Positions 33,501-40,414 of a DNA stretch of 64,000 nt are shown piece by piece. Every line of letters begins with the position of its first letter. Within the stretch, counting starts at the first letter, position 1. This DNA is from an uncultured Myxococcales bacterium (GTDB taxonomy: Bacteria > Myxococcota > Myxococcia > Myxococcales > Myxococcaceae). The translations under genes were made by a program, and so were the position numbers. Below the pieces are notes generated by a model, which made no database searches, was not told where the DNA came from, and was given only the letters and a program-made list of their open reading frames with translations. Location: contig CALJKW010000078.1 of assembly GCA_937980205.1 (NCBI GenBank), forward strand, positions 62,001 to 126,000. Direction: 5' to 3'.

Positions 33501-35855
33501 CTGACGCCCGGGTCTTCGAACACCAACGTGGCGCTCGGCACCGGCGTCATCTCCGCCAACCCGCTGTTCGTGGACGAGGCGATGCGGGACTTTCACCTGA
33601 CGTCGACGTCGCCGCCGCGCGGCGCGGGCGTCGGCGGAGTCGATCAGGGCGCCTTCCCCTTCAACGTGGGGCCCGTCGCGACGGTGGTGGTGACGCCGAT
33701 GATGGGCTCGGTTGCCGCCGGCGGAGTGATTGGCTTTGCGGCGACGGCGTACGACGCCTCGAGCAACGTGGTGCCGAACGTGACGTTCATGTGGTCGGCG
33801 GCTCCCGCGGCGGGGATGATCTCCTCGACCGGTGTCTTGACTGCCGGCTGCACGCCGGGGACATACCTGTCTTCGATTACCGCGACGGCTCCGAACGGCA
33901 TCTCGGGGACCGCCGGTGTGACGATCAATCCCGGAGCTCCGGCGAACATCGTCATCTCGCCCTCCTCGCCGACGGTCGGCTCGCAGGCGACGCGGCAGTT
34001 CACGGCGAGCGTGGTCGACTCGTGCAACAACCCGCTCACCGGGCAGACGGTGACGTGGTCGGTGACTCCGACGGCGGGCTCCATCACGGCGGGCGGCTTG
34101 TTCACCGCCGGATGCACGCGCGCGACGTTCATGAACGGCGTGACGGCGTCGGCAGGCTCGCTCTCGCGGTCGACGAACGTGACGGTCGGCCCGGGCGCGG
34201 TCGTCGCGGTGGCCATCGTGCCGCTGACGGTGACGGTGCAGGCCGGGACGACGCAGCAGTTCGGCGCTTCGGCGGCCGACGGCTGCGGCAACACGGTGAG
34301 CTCGGTGCCGTTCACGTGGTCGACGTCGGTGCCCAGCGCCACCATCGACGCGAACGGCCTGTTCCTCGCCGGACAGAACAACGGCACGTTCTCGAACGGC
34401 GTGACGGTGTCGACGCCGGGCGCTTCGGGCTCGGTGACGGCGAGCGCGACCGTGACGGTGCAGGGCGGCACCGGCGGGCAGGTCGCGTCGGTGACGGTGG
34501 CTCCGGCGTCGGCGACGCTGAGCCCGAACGGCACGCAGCAGTTCACCGCGACGGCGCGCGACTCGGGCGGCAACGTGGTCAGCGGCATGACCGTGACGTG
34601 GGCGGTCGGCGCGGGCGGAGGCTCGATCTCGGGCACCGGGCTGTTCACCGCCGGGACGGTCGCCGGCACGTTCACCGATACGGTGCGCGCGACCGTCGGC
34701 GGCGTCACCGGCACTGCGACGGTCGTCGTGAACCCGGGGCCCGTCACGCAGGTCGCGGTGAACCCGATGAGCGTGACGCTGGCGCCGATGGGGCAGGCGA
34801 CGTTCACTGCCACGGCGCGGGACATGTTCAACAACGTCGTCTCCGGAGCGGCGGTGACCTGGTCGGCGACCGCTGCGGCGGGGTCGATCACCCAGGGCGG
34901 CGTGTTCACCGCCGGGACTTCGCCGGGCACGTACAGCGGGGCGGTGACGGCGACCGTCGGCGCAGTGTCCGGCACCGCGTCGGTGACGGTGCAGGCCGGG
35001 GCGCTGTCTTCGTTGAGCATCATGCCGGCGGCGACGAGCGTCGAGGCGGGCGGCACGCGCGGGTTCACGGCGGTCGGCCGCGATGCGGCGGGGAACATGG
35101 TTGCCATTACTCCGACGTGGAGCGTGGTGGCCGGCGGCGGCACCATCAACGCGTCGGGCATCTTCACTGCCGGCACGATGACCGGGACGTTCGCGAACAC
35201 GGTCAAGGTCGACGCGAGCGGTTTGTCTGCGTTTGCGACGGTGACGGTGACGCCGGGGCCGGCGATCGCGGTCGACGTCACGCCGTCTTCGGTGACGCTC
35301 GATGCCGGGGCGCAGCAGCTGTTCACGGCGGCCGCGCGTGATGCGTTCAACAACGCGGTGCCCGGTACGTATACGTGGACGGCGCAGGCGGCGGCGGGCT
35401 CCATCACGCCGGGCGGGTTGTTCACCGCGGGCGCGTCTCCGGGCGTGTACCCGAACGCGGTGACGGCGACGTTCGGGACGGTCAGCGGCAATGCGAACGT
35501 GACCATCAGCGCCGGTGGCGCGGGCGGTGGCGCGGGCGGTGGCGCGGGCGGCGGTGCGGGCGGCGGTGCGGGTGGCGGCGCCGGCGGTGGCTCGGCGGGT
35601 GGCGCGGGCGGCAGCACGGGAGGCGGCTCCGGCGGCGGCGAGGCCGGCGGCGCGGGTGGAGGCTCGGCGGGCAGCGGTGGCACCGGCGGCGGCGCTGGAG
35701 GCACGGGTGGAAGCGGCGGGTCGGGCGGCTCCGGGACCGGCGGCGGCGGCGAGGTGATGATGAGCACCGGCGGGTGCGGCTGCGGCGCGGGCGGCGGCGA
35801 GATGTTCGCGCTGCTCGGGCTCGCTGCGCTGCTGCGGCGCCGGCGTTCGCGCTGA
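30579..35855 (+). CDS. Giant secreted surface protein: three long repeats, seven Ig-like repeats, MYXO-CTERM-like tail
   Basis: A 1758-residue protein with ATG 30579 and signal peptide MARLALALFFIASTAAAQT. Residues ~20-1025 hold three long repeats (starting ~20, ~360 and ~700), each with stacked beta-strand text (LQGTLWEDLT, AGVTLTVQPG, GSVS..FTMTSSI) as in right-handed beta-helix adhesins. Each has conserved FCGGVLP and IWGNSNT segments and paired cysteines. From ~1030 to ~1650 come seven Ig-like units with a recurring GLFTAG core. A Gly/Ala/Ser-rich linker precedes a C-terminal CGCGAGG + hydrophobic LLGLAALL + RRRRSR, the MYXO-CTERM-like sorting tail that anchors proteins at the envelope. 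It is divergent from the truncated regulator with 96 nt between starts. Role: probably adhesion or surface display. Confidence 0.85.
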   Translation: MARLALALFFIASTAAAQTFQGTLAGNTTWSGTITMAGDVTVPAGVTLTVQPGTVVTAATTDALGNADATSVELIIRGTLNVAGVQGGTVTFTGAGMGTSAWGGIRVEEGGQATLSQTTVEEAKLGVEIRGGPTAMATTTLTMSSVRLRASNNCLVLTGNTGTLTTNVSGSTFDGCVQAAVIHNYGNTGISNTVITNTTGSQGGSIVFGGGNLVLDHSTVSFNATRGYYSCGAAGGSFTMTSSIISHNAGLGIERRSVSSPDFCGGVLPSVSVSNSDIWGNSNTFGPPPSATANSLTPGSSNTNIAVSSSNISANPLFVSTAVATRNLRLTQRSPARNRDAMGSDIGALPYTGDPTPGNLQGTLWEDLTISSSAPVDGDLTVAAGVTVNVQPGVTLTFSGNDAVGSGDNATRSELIVEGTLIAVGVSGTPITFTGAASGTSAWGGVRVQRDGSATISNATLEELAQGIEVRGTAGTTTTLTMSGSTVRGSNYCFLTSGTGGTVTSNITGTRFDGCVQAGVYHGFGNTGISLSIITNSSGSQGGAIVLAGGNLVVDRSTVSFNSSRGYYSCGAASGASFTMTSSIVSQNAGTGFERRSVSSPDFCGGVLPTFSVTSSNIWGNSNTYGPPPGSTANSLTPGSSNTNTALGAGNISANPLFLDAAASPRNLRLTQRSPARKSGAGGIDLGALPYVNDPTPGDLQGTLWEDLTVSAPANVAGDLTVASGVTLTLQPGVTLTFAATDAVGSGDNATRGELVVEGTLASTGTLGSPITFTSAGTGSSAWNGVRVQRGGSANIANAVLEEMGAGVEVRGLSGTSTLTLSGSTLRGSSYCVVTSGTAGTVSATVSGSTLTGCVQAGVYSGYGTTNLSTSVVTNSNGSQGGALVLQGGALNVDRSTISYNASRGYYSCGAASGSSFTMTSSIVTHNAGRGFERRSVSSPDFCGGVLPTFSVTFSDVWGNSNTYGPPPGATANNLTPGSSNTNVALGTGVISANPLFVDEAMRDFHLTSTSPPRGAGVGGVDQGAFPFNVGPVATVVVTPMMGSVAAGGVIGFAATAYDASSNVVPNVTFMWSAAPAAGMISSTGVLTAGCTPGTYLSSITATAPNGISGTAGVTINPGAPANIVISPSSPTVGSQATRQFTASVVDSCNNPLTGQTVTWSVTPTAGSITAGGLFTAGCTRATFMNGVTASAGSLSRSTNVTVGPGAVVAVAIVPLTVTVQAGTTQQFGASAADGCGNTVSSVPFTWSTSVPSATIDANGLFLAGQNNGTFSNGVTVSTPGASGSVTASATVTVQGGTGGQVASVTVAPASATLSPNGTQQFTATARDSGGNVVSGMTVTWAVGAGGGSISGTGLFTAGTVAGTFTDTVRATVGGVTGTATVVVNPGPVTQVAVNPMSVTLAPMGQATFTATARDMFNNVVSGAAVTWSATAAAGSITQGGVFTAGTSPGTYSGAVTATVGAVSGTASVTVQAGALSSLSIMPAATSVEAGGTRGFTAVGRDAAGNMVAITPTWSVVAGGGTINASGIFTAGTMTGTFANTVKVDASGLSAFATVTVTPGPAIAVDVTPSSVTLDAGAQQLFTAAARDAFNNAVPGTYTWTAQAAAGSITPGGLFTAGASPGVYPNAVTATFGTVSGNANVTISAGGAGGGAGGGAGGGAGGGAGGGAGGGSAGGAGGSTGGGSGGGEAGGAGGGSAGSGGTGGGAGGTGGSGGSGGSGTGGGGEVMMSTGGCGCGAGGGEMFALLGLAALLRRRRSR
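30637..33652 (+). repeat. Three tandem about-1.02-kb repeats inside the surface-protein gene
   Basis: Three similar blocks begin near 30637, 31657 and 32677, each opening with CAGGGCAC (at 30639, 31660 and 32680); copies 2 and 3 also share the preceding CTG. They share long identical-looking stretches such as ACTACTCGTGCGGCGC and the CCCGACTTCTGCGGCGG region. Copies 2 and 3 look closest to each other. Such long direct repeats could be exchanged by homologous recombination and may also trouble assembly. Confidence 0.85.
35515..35755 (+). repeat. Gly/Ala/Ser-coding low-complexity tract
   Basis: Degenerate short repeats based on GGCGGTGGCGCG encode the Gly-rich linker between the last Ig-like unit and the C-terminal sorting tail. 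It is a typical myxobacterial spacer in surface proteins, not a CRISPR or regulatory array. Confidence 0.8.
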
Positions 35856-36004
35856 CTACCAGACGGTCTTGACGGCCTTCGAGCGCAGCAGGTTCTCATC
35901 AGCGGTGATGAGGACTGCGTCGAGCTCGATGGCCGTAGCAGCGATCAGCTGATCCGCGGGGTCGCCGCGGACCAGACGAAGATGTGGGTGTCGAGGACGA
36001 TCAC
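35856..36004 (-). pseudogene. vapC remnant (PIN toxin with internal deletion)
   Basis: GTG 36004 overlaps the antitoxin stop and opens VIVLDTHIFVW, the PIN N-terminus with its first acidic residue. Soon after SA the sequence jumps, with a frame change, to GDPADQLIAATAIELDAVLI followed by TADENLL and KAVKTVW, the normal PIN C-terminal end with its acidic GDPAD and TAD. The middle of the domain is gone, and the GTG frame stops at ATPRIS. A VapC RNase is therefore not made. Confidence 0.8.
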
Positions 36005-36231
36005 TCGGTGGACCAGCGCGCGCCGGTGGGCGAAACGAGGTCATCCTCGGCCAAGATGGACCCCTCGAGACTTCGCGGTTCGTCCAGCGGGACGACGCGC
36101 GCGACGGGCTTGCCGCGCTTCGTGACCACGATGCTCCGCTTCGTTCTCGCTACCCGGTCCTCGAGGAAGTCAGTGATCCGCGTCGACGCGCTCAGCGAGC
36201 ACCTTCGGCAGCCTGACTCCGGGAATGCCAC
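36001..36231 (-). CDS. Phd/YefM-type antitoxin of the decayed VapC
   Basis: Up to 76 residues from 36231. The core DFLEDRVARTKRSIVVTKRG followed by KPVARVVPLDE is the Phd/YefM antitoxin strand-helix, and the end (VSPTGARWSTE) leads straight into the toxin start by overlap. The expected N-terminal helix is poor (FPESGCRRCSLSAS) and overlaps the end of the ABM gene, so the true start may lie further in or the N-terminus may be eroded. Without a working toxin it has no known partner. Confidence 0.55.
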   Translation of the reverse strand: MAFPESGCRRCSLSASTRITDFLEDRVARTKRSIVVTKRGKPVARVVPLDEPRSLEGSILAEDDLVSPTGARWSTE

Positions 36232-36793
36232 CGAGCAGCTGAAACGCGTGCTTCGCGAGCTCGCGGGGGACGCGGCCGAGCAGGTGCGCGCGGCGGCCCT
36301 GCGTGTCGGGGAACGCGTCGAACACGCCGTACTCGCCCTCGCCGAGCTTCACCGCGAACCACGCCATCGTCTTCGGCTCGTTCTCGACCAGCGGCTTCGC
36401 GTTGCGCAGGAACTCTTCGACCTCGGACGCGCGATCTCCGCGCGCGGTGAACTGCAGCAGCACGGCCCGCGTGAGGTCGTGCTCGTCGAGCGAATGGTCC
36501 GGCAGCTTGTCCGCCAGGATGTCGAGCTTCTGAATCTTCGGCTCGTCGAACAGCACGCCGACGTTCAGCGCGAGCGCCGTGGCGACGGGCCCCTCGAGAT
36601 GCGCCTCGCGCGCCTCGTCGTCGGGGAACGCGTCGAAGACGCCGTATTCGCCGCCCCCCAAGTCGAGCGCGAACCACACGTTCGTCTTCTGCTCCAGGCG
36701 CACGAGCGGCAGCACCGCCTGCAGAAACTCCTCGACCTCGCGCTCCTTGTGCGGAAGCGCTCGCAACCTCAGCAGCAGACCACGGGACACCAT
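36170..36793 (-). CDS. Double ABM-domain protein (quinol monooxygenase-like)
   Basis: A 207-residue protein from ATG 36793 (MVSRGLLLRLRALPHKEREV). It is two copies of the ~95-residue antibiotic-biosynthesis-monooxygenase fold, joined near residue 105: each has an EFL helix (EVEEFLQAVLPLV, EVEEFLRNAKPLV), a WFA strand (VWFALDLGGGEYGVFDAFPD, AWFAVKLGEGEYGVFDAFPD) and a closing I-x6-LA strand. These small dimeric enzymes oxidise quinols or related aromatics, and a tandem copy would give an intramolecular dimer. The 3' end overlaps the antitoxin 5' end. Function is inferred from the family. Confidence 0.75.
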   Translation of the reverse strand: MVSRGLLLRLRALPHKEREVEEFLQAVLPLVRLEQKTNVWFALDLGGGEYGVFDAFPDDEAREAHLEGPVATALALNVGVLFDEPKIQKLDILADKLPDHSLDEHDLTRAVLLQFTARGDRASEVEEFLRNAKPLVENEPKTMAWFAVKLGEGEYGVFDAFPDTQGRRAHLLGRVPRELAKHAFQLLGGIPGVRLPKVLAERVDADH

Positions 36794-36955
36794 GAGTCTC
36801 GTGTAACGGTCTGCGCTCTTCGCTGCGTGACGGACGACGCAGGTGCAGGCCGGCCGAGGCCGGGAGCGCTTGGGCCGCGCCTGACCACTCGCCCGCAACG
36901 GAGCCCGCCGCTGTGGGTCGGGGGAACCCTCGCGTGCGGCCGCGTCACGAGCCCG

Positions 36956-36975
36956 CTACCTACAAGGGTAGGTAG
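36956..36975 (+). promoter_or_regulatory. Perfect 8-bp inverted repeat before the SPW gene
   Basis: CTACCTAC (36956-36963), spacer AAGG, and GTAGGTAG (36968-36975) form an exact palindrome right in front of the ribosome site AGAAGGAGA (36976-36984) and ATG 36988. It could be an operator or a hairpin that influences ribosome access. Confidence 0.5.
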
Positions 36976-36987
36976 AAGGAGACCGTC

Positions 36988-37368
36988 ATGGTCACTCAGA
37001 ATCCGCAGTACGACCCTGACGAGCGCTACGTGCGCGTCATGCCAGCGGTCGTCACGGCGCTCTTGGGCGTCTGGTTGGCGTTCTCGGGTTGGTTGCTCGA
37101 ACAGCCCGTGACTGCCCGCTGGAGCGACTACGCCGTGGGCGCCGCCGTCATGGTCATCTCGGTGAACGGAGTCTGGTTCTCCGTCGCGAGGTACTTCAAC
37201 GTCGCGCTCGCCATCTGGCTCGCCGCATCGAACTTCGTGCTCGGCGTGCACGGCGCCGCGATGTGGAACCACTACGTCGTCGCGATGCTCGTGTTCCTGG
37301 TGTCGCTCGTCCCCACCGACCGCGCCGCGCCGATCACGCCACGGCGGCCCTCCACCGGCTTCCGCTGA
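36988..37368 (+). CDS. SPW-repeat membrane protein
   Basis: A 126-residue protein from ATG 36988, with a strong Shine-Dalgarno. Four transmembrane segments are visible: VMPAVVTALLGVWLAFSGWL, DYAVGAAVMVISVNGVWFSV, FNVALAIWLAASNFVLGVH and HYVVAMLVFLVSLV. The SPW-type motif (here GVWLAFSGWLL and the repeated W-containing turns) marks the family, which has no assigned function; some members are in stress or envelope contexts. It is preceded by the inverted repeat described separately. The sulfatase gene follows 48 nt later on the same strand. Confidence 0.8.
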   Translation: MVTQNPQYDPDERYVRVMPAVVTALLGVWLAFSGWLLEQPVTARWSDYAVGAAVMVISVNGVWFSVARYFNVALAIWLAASNFVLGVHGAAMWNHYVVAMLVFLVSLVPTDRAAPITPRRPSTGFR

Positions 37369-37416
37369 CGCGTCCTGTCCTTGTCCGGGCCGCCGCCCGT
37401 TCGCTACGGCGGCGGC

Positions 37417-38754
37417 ATGGATTGGTCTCGGCGTGACGTGCTCAAGCTCGCGGGGCTCGCGCTCGGCTGCCGGGGCGGCGCCGCGCGCGAGGCGCGCAAC
37501 GTCGTGCTCATCACCGCCGACGACCTCGGGTGGAAGGACCTCGCGTCGGGCGGAAACCCGAACGTGGCCACGCCGCAGCTCGATCGCCTCGCGCGCGGAG
37601 GAGTCTCGTTCCGCAACGCGTTCGACGTGACCTCGACGTGCTCGTCGAGTCGCGCGACGTGGGCCACCGGGCTGTATCCGCACACCCACGGCGTCACCGG
37701 GCTGGTGCATCGCGATCAGGCGCTGTCGCTGTCGCCGCGCACTCCGACGCTGGCGGCGCGGCTGCGCGCGGCCGGCCTTCGCACCGGCATCGAGGGCAAG
37801 TGGCACCTCGCCTTCCCGCGCACGCCCGAGCCGTACGGCTACGACGAGGTGATGACGAGCTGGGACACCCAGCTCATCGTCGACTCCACCCGGGCCAGAG
37901 GCTTCATCGCTCGCAACGCCGAGCGGCGGTTCTTCCTCGAGGTCAATTACATGAACCCGCACCGGAACTGGCGCGGGCAGTTCGAGCCACACCCGGATCA
38001 CCCCGTCGACCCCGCCGCGCTCGTGATGCCCGAGTACGCGCAGCTCGTCGACGTCCCCGGCGCCCGCGCGGAGCTCGCTGCCTTTTACAGCCAGATTCAG
38101 CGCATGGACGCCCTCGTCGGCGAGCTCGTGTCTGCGTTGGAGGAGCACCGGCTGCTCGACGACACGCTCATCGCGTTCATCAGCGACAACGGCATGCCGT
38201 TTCCCGGCAACAAGCTGACGCTGCACGATCGCGGGACCGGGACTCCGTTTTTCCTGCACTGGCCGGCGGTGTTGCCTGCCGGAGCGCAGCGGGACGATCT
38301 CGTCTCGTCCGTCGACCTGCTGCCGACCCTGCTCGAGGCGGCCGGCGCCGAGCTGCCCGCCGGCCTGCAGGGTCGCACCGTGCTCGAGGGCGACCCGCGC
38401 GACGCCGTGTTCGCGGAGATGACGACGCACACGGACACTCCGTTTCCGATGCGCAGCGTGCGGACCGCGCGGTACCGGTACATCCGGAACTACAGCGACG
38501 TGCCCGTGCCGCTCGAGCCCGACGACGCGCCGTGGGTGCTCGAGGTGCTCGCGGCGCGGCCGCAAGGGTGCCGCTGGGGTGAGCGCCGCGTGCCGGAGGA
38601 ACTGTACGACCTGTCGGTGGATGCTCACGAGCGCGTGAACCTGGCCGGTGAGGCCGCGGCGGCTTCTGCGCTCGCCGACCTGCGCGCTCGGCTCGATGCG
38701 CACATGACCGCGACGGCGGACCCGTGGCTCGGCCGGCCTTTCGAGACCGTGTGA
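37417..38754 (+). CDS. Sulfatase family protein
   Basis: A 445-residue protein from ATG 37417, with a Tat-like leader (SRRDVLKLAGLALGC). The sulfatase core starts with NVVLITADDLGW (metal-binding Asp pair) and carries CSSSRATWATGLYPH, the formylglycine motif region C-x-S-x-R (about residue 75) for a type I sulfatase. GKWHLAF with the conserved Lys-x-His, and FISDNG (Asp and Asn) complete the metal and substrate site. The substrate (sulfate ester) is not determinable. It ends near a convergent HAD gene. Confidence 0.85.
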   Translation: MDWSRRDVLKLAGLALGCRGGAAREARNVVLITADDLGWKDLASGGNPNVATPQLDRLARGGVSFRNAFDVTSTCSSSRATWATGLYPHTHGVTGLVHRDQALSLSPRTPTLAARLRAAGLRTGIEGKWHLAFPRTPEPYGYDEVMTSWDTQLIVDSTRARGFIARNAERRFFLEVNYMNPHRNWRGQFEPHPDHPVDPAALVMPEYAQLVDVPGARAELAAFYSQIQRMDALVGELVSALEEHRLLDDTLIAFISDNGMPFPGNKLTLHDRGTGTPFFLHWPAVLPAGAQRDDLVSSVDLLPTLLEAAGAELPAGLQGRTVLEGDPRDAVFAEMTTHTDTPFPMRSVRTARYRYIRNYSDVPVPLEPDDAPWVLEVLAARPQGCRWGERRVPEELYDLSVDAHERVNLAGEAAAASALADLRARLDAHMTATADPWLGRPFETV

Positions 38755-38886
38755 ACCAGGCCGCAGGCCAGGCGTGAGTTGGCTGGGCCAGGGCAAAGGC
38801 GCGTTCAAGTTCCTCGGGCCACGGCGACGGCGACGGACCAAGGGTCATGGCTGACGGTCCTTCCCCGTGCCCTCGCCTGGGACGCC

Positions 38887-39546
38887 TCAGCCCCCGATGC
38901 TGCGCAAGAGCCCATCCCAGTCGAGCTGCTCGAAGTCTCTCATCACGTGGTGCGCTCCGGCCTTTCGCAGGCTCTCGGCGTCGACCGTCGTCGTCACCGC
39001 GACGACCTTCATGCCCGCCGCGAGGCCGGCACGCACTCCGTTGAGGGCGTCTTCGAACACGATGCACTCGGCCGGGTCGACGCTCAGCGCCTTCGCGCAG
39101 GCGAGGAAGATGTCCGGCGCCGGCTTGCCGCGCACCGCGCCTTCCGGGCCGACGACGACGTCGAAGTGGCGGCGCAGGTCGAGGCCGTCGAGCGCGAGCT
39201 TGCGGTTCTCCTCGGGCGCGGCCGTCGCGACGGCGAGCTTCACTCCGCGGGCGCGCAGGCGCTCGAGCAGCGGGAGCAGGCCCGGCAGCGGCTCGAGCTG
39301 CGCGGCGGCGGCGGTGCGGTACCGCGTCTCTTTGTCGTGGGCAATGCGTTGAATCTCGTCGGCGCTCGCGGCCCGGCCGAGCATCAGCGGGATCAGCTCT
39401 TCGTTCTTCTTGCCCGCCCACTCGCGCGAGAAGTGATCTCGGTCTGCGGGCCGCCCGTACTCGGTGGCGACCGCGACCCACGCGTCGATGTGAAGCTTCA
39501 TGTTGTCGACGAGCGTGCCGTCGAGATCGAACAAGGCTGCCTTCAT
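38887..39546 (-). CDS. HAD-family phosphatase (beta-PGM-like)
   Basis: A 219-residue protein from ATG 39546. Motif I FDLDGTLVDN (nucleophile Asp and acid Asp), motif II in LAVATAAP, motif III Lys in RGKPAPDIFL and motif IV in CIVFEDALNG (D/E) are all present, with a helical cap of the beta-phosphoglucomutase type between motifs I and II. Acts as a soluble phosphatase or phosphomutase; the substrate is not evident. Starts 25 nt from the divergent SDR gene, so the two promoters share that gap or lie inside the genes. Confidence 0.85.
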   Translation of the reverse strand: MKAALFDLDGTLVDNMKLHIDAWVAVATEYGRPADRDHFSREWAGKKNEELIPLMLGRAASADEIQRIAHDKETRYRTAAAAQLEPLPGLLPLLERLRARGVKLAVATAAPEENRKLALDGLDLRRHFDVVVGPEGAVRGKPAPDIFLACAKALSVDPAECIVFEDALNGVRAGLAAGMKVVAVTTTVDAESLRKAGAHHVMRDFEQLDWDGLLRSIGG

Positions 39547-39571
39547 CGCCGTGTGATTACTATCGGCGCCG

Positions 39572-40414
39572 ATGAAGAGCAGCACCTATGCAGGCAAGGT
39601 CGCCGCGATCACCGGAGCCGCCTCCGGCATGGGCCGCTCGCTCGCCGTGCTGCTCGCGCGGCGGGGCTGCGAGGTCGCGGTGTCCGACGTCGACGAGCGC
39701 GGGCTCGCCGAGACCGTGGCCCAGGCGTCGAGCGCGGGCGTGAAGGTGACCTCGCGCCGGCTCGACGTCTCGAGCACCGACGACGTGCGTGCGTGGGCCG
39801 CCGAGGTGGTGCGCGATCACGGCCGCGTGAACCTCGTCTTCAACAACGCCGGCATCTCGTACGGAGCCACCGTCGCCGACGCCGACGAGGCCGACTTCCG
39901 CCGCGTCATCGACGTCGACTTCTGGGGCGTGGTGAACGGCACGCGCGCGTTCCTGCCGCACCTCGAGGCGAGCGGAGACGGCCACGTCGTGAACGTCTCC
40001 AGCGTGTTCGGCATCATCGCGTTCCCAGGCCAGGCTGCGTACAACGCGGCGAAGTTCGCGGTGCGCGGCTTCACCGAGTCGCTGCGCATCGAGCTCGAGC
40101 TGCTCGGCTCGAACGTCAGCGCCACCTGCGTGCACCCCGGCGGAGTGAAGACGAACATCGCGCGCTCCACGCGGCTGCACCCGTCGATCGTGAAGCTCGG
40201 CGTCCGCATGGAGGACGCCACGGCCGAGTTCGAGAAGATGTTCAGGCTCACCGCCGACGAGGCGGCGGAGATCATCTTGCGCGGCGTCGCTCGCGACGCG
40301 CGGCGCGTGCTGGTCGGCAGCGACGCCCGCGGGCTCGACCTGCTGCAGCGCTGGCTGCCGGGCGCGTACCACGGCCTCATCGTGCGCTTCGGGCGCAGGC
40401 GGCTGACGAAGTGA
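39572..40414 (+). CDS. Short-chain dehydrogenase/reductase
   Basis: A 280-residue protein from ATG 39572. NAD(P)-binding AITGAASGMGRSLAVLLARR (TG-x3-G-x-G), the NNAG motif in LVFNNAGIS, catalytic Ser in VVNVSSVFG and YNAAKFAV (Y-x3-K), and PG in HPGGVKTN are all intact. The C-terminal ~60 residues (ARRVLVGSDARGLDLLQRWL) follow a pattern seen in SDRs paired with Baeyer-Villiger-type monooxygenases. Its stop overlaps the GTG of the monooxygenase gene. Substrate unknown. Confidence 0.9.
   Translation: MKSSTYAGKVAAITGAASGMGRSLAVLLARRGCEVAVSDVDERGLAETVAQASSAGVKVTSRRLDVSSTDDVRAWAAEVVRDHGRVNLVFNNAGISYGATVADADEADFRRVIDVDFWGVVNGTRAFLPHLEASGDGHVVNVSSVFGIIAFPGQAAYNAAKFAVRGFTESLRIELELLGSNVSATCVHPGGVKTNIARSTRLHPSIVKLGVRMEDATAEFEKMFRLTADEAAEIILRGVARDARRVLVGSDARGLDLLQRWLPGAYHGLIVRFGRRRLTK

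Noticed and set aside
29391..33596. A 1401-residue open frame on the minus strand
   Set aside because: Most of it is antisense to the surface-protein gene and has the Arg/Ala/Gly/Val-rich texture of a shadow; only the part from 30482 down (the receiver domain) is real coding sequence.
35515..35755. Dense short GC repeats that could suggest a CRISPR array
   Set aside because: The period is 12 to 15 nt, in frame, without unique spacers, and encodes a Gly-rich linker.
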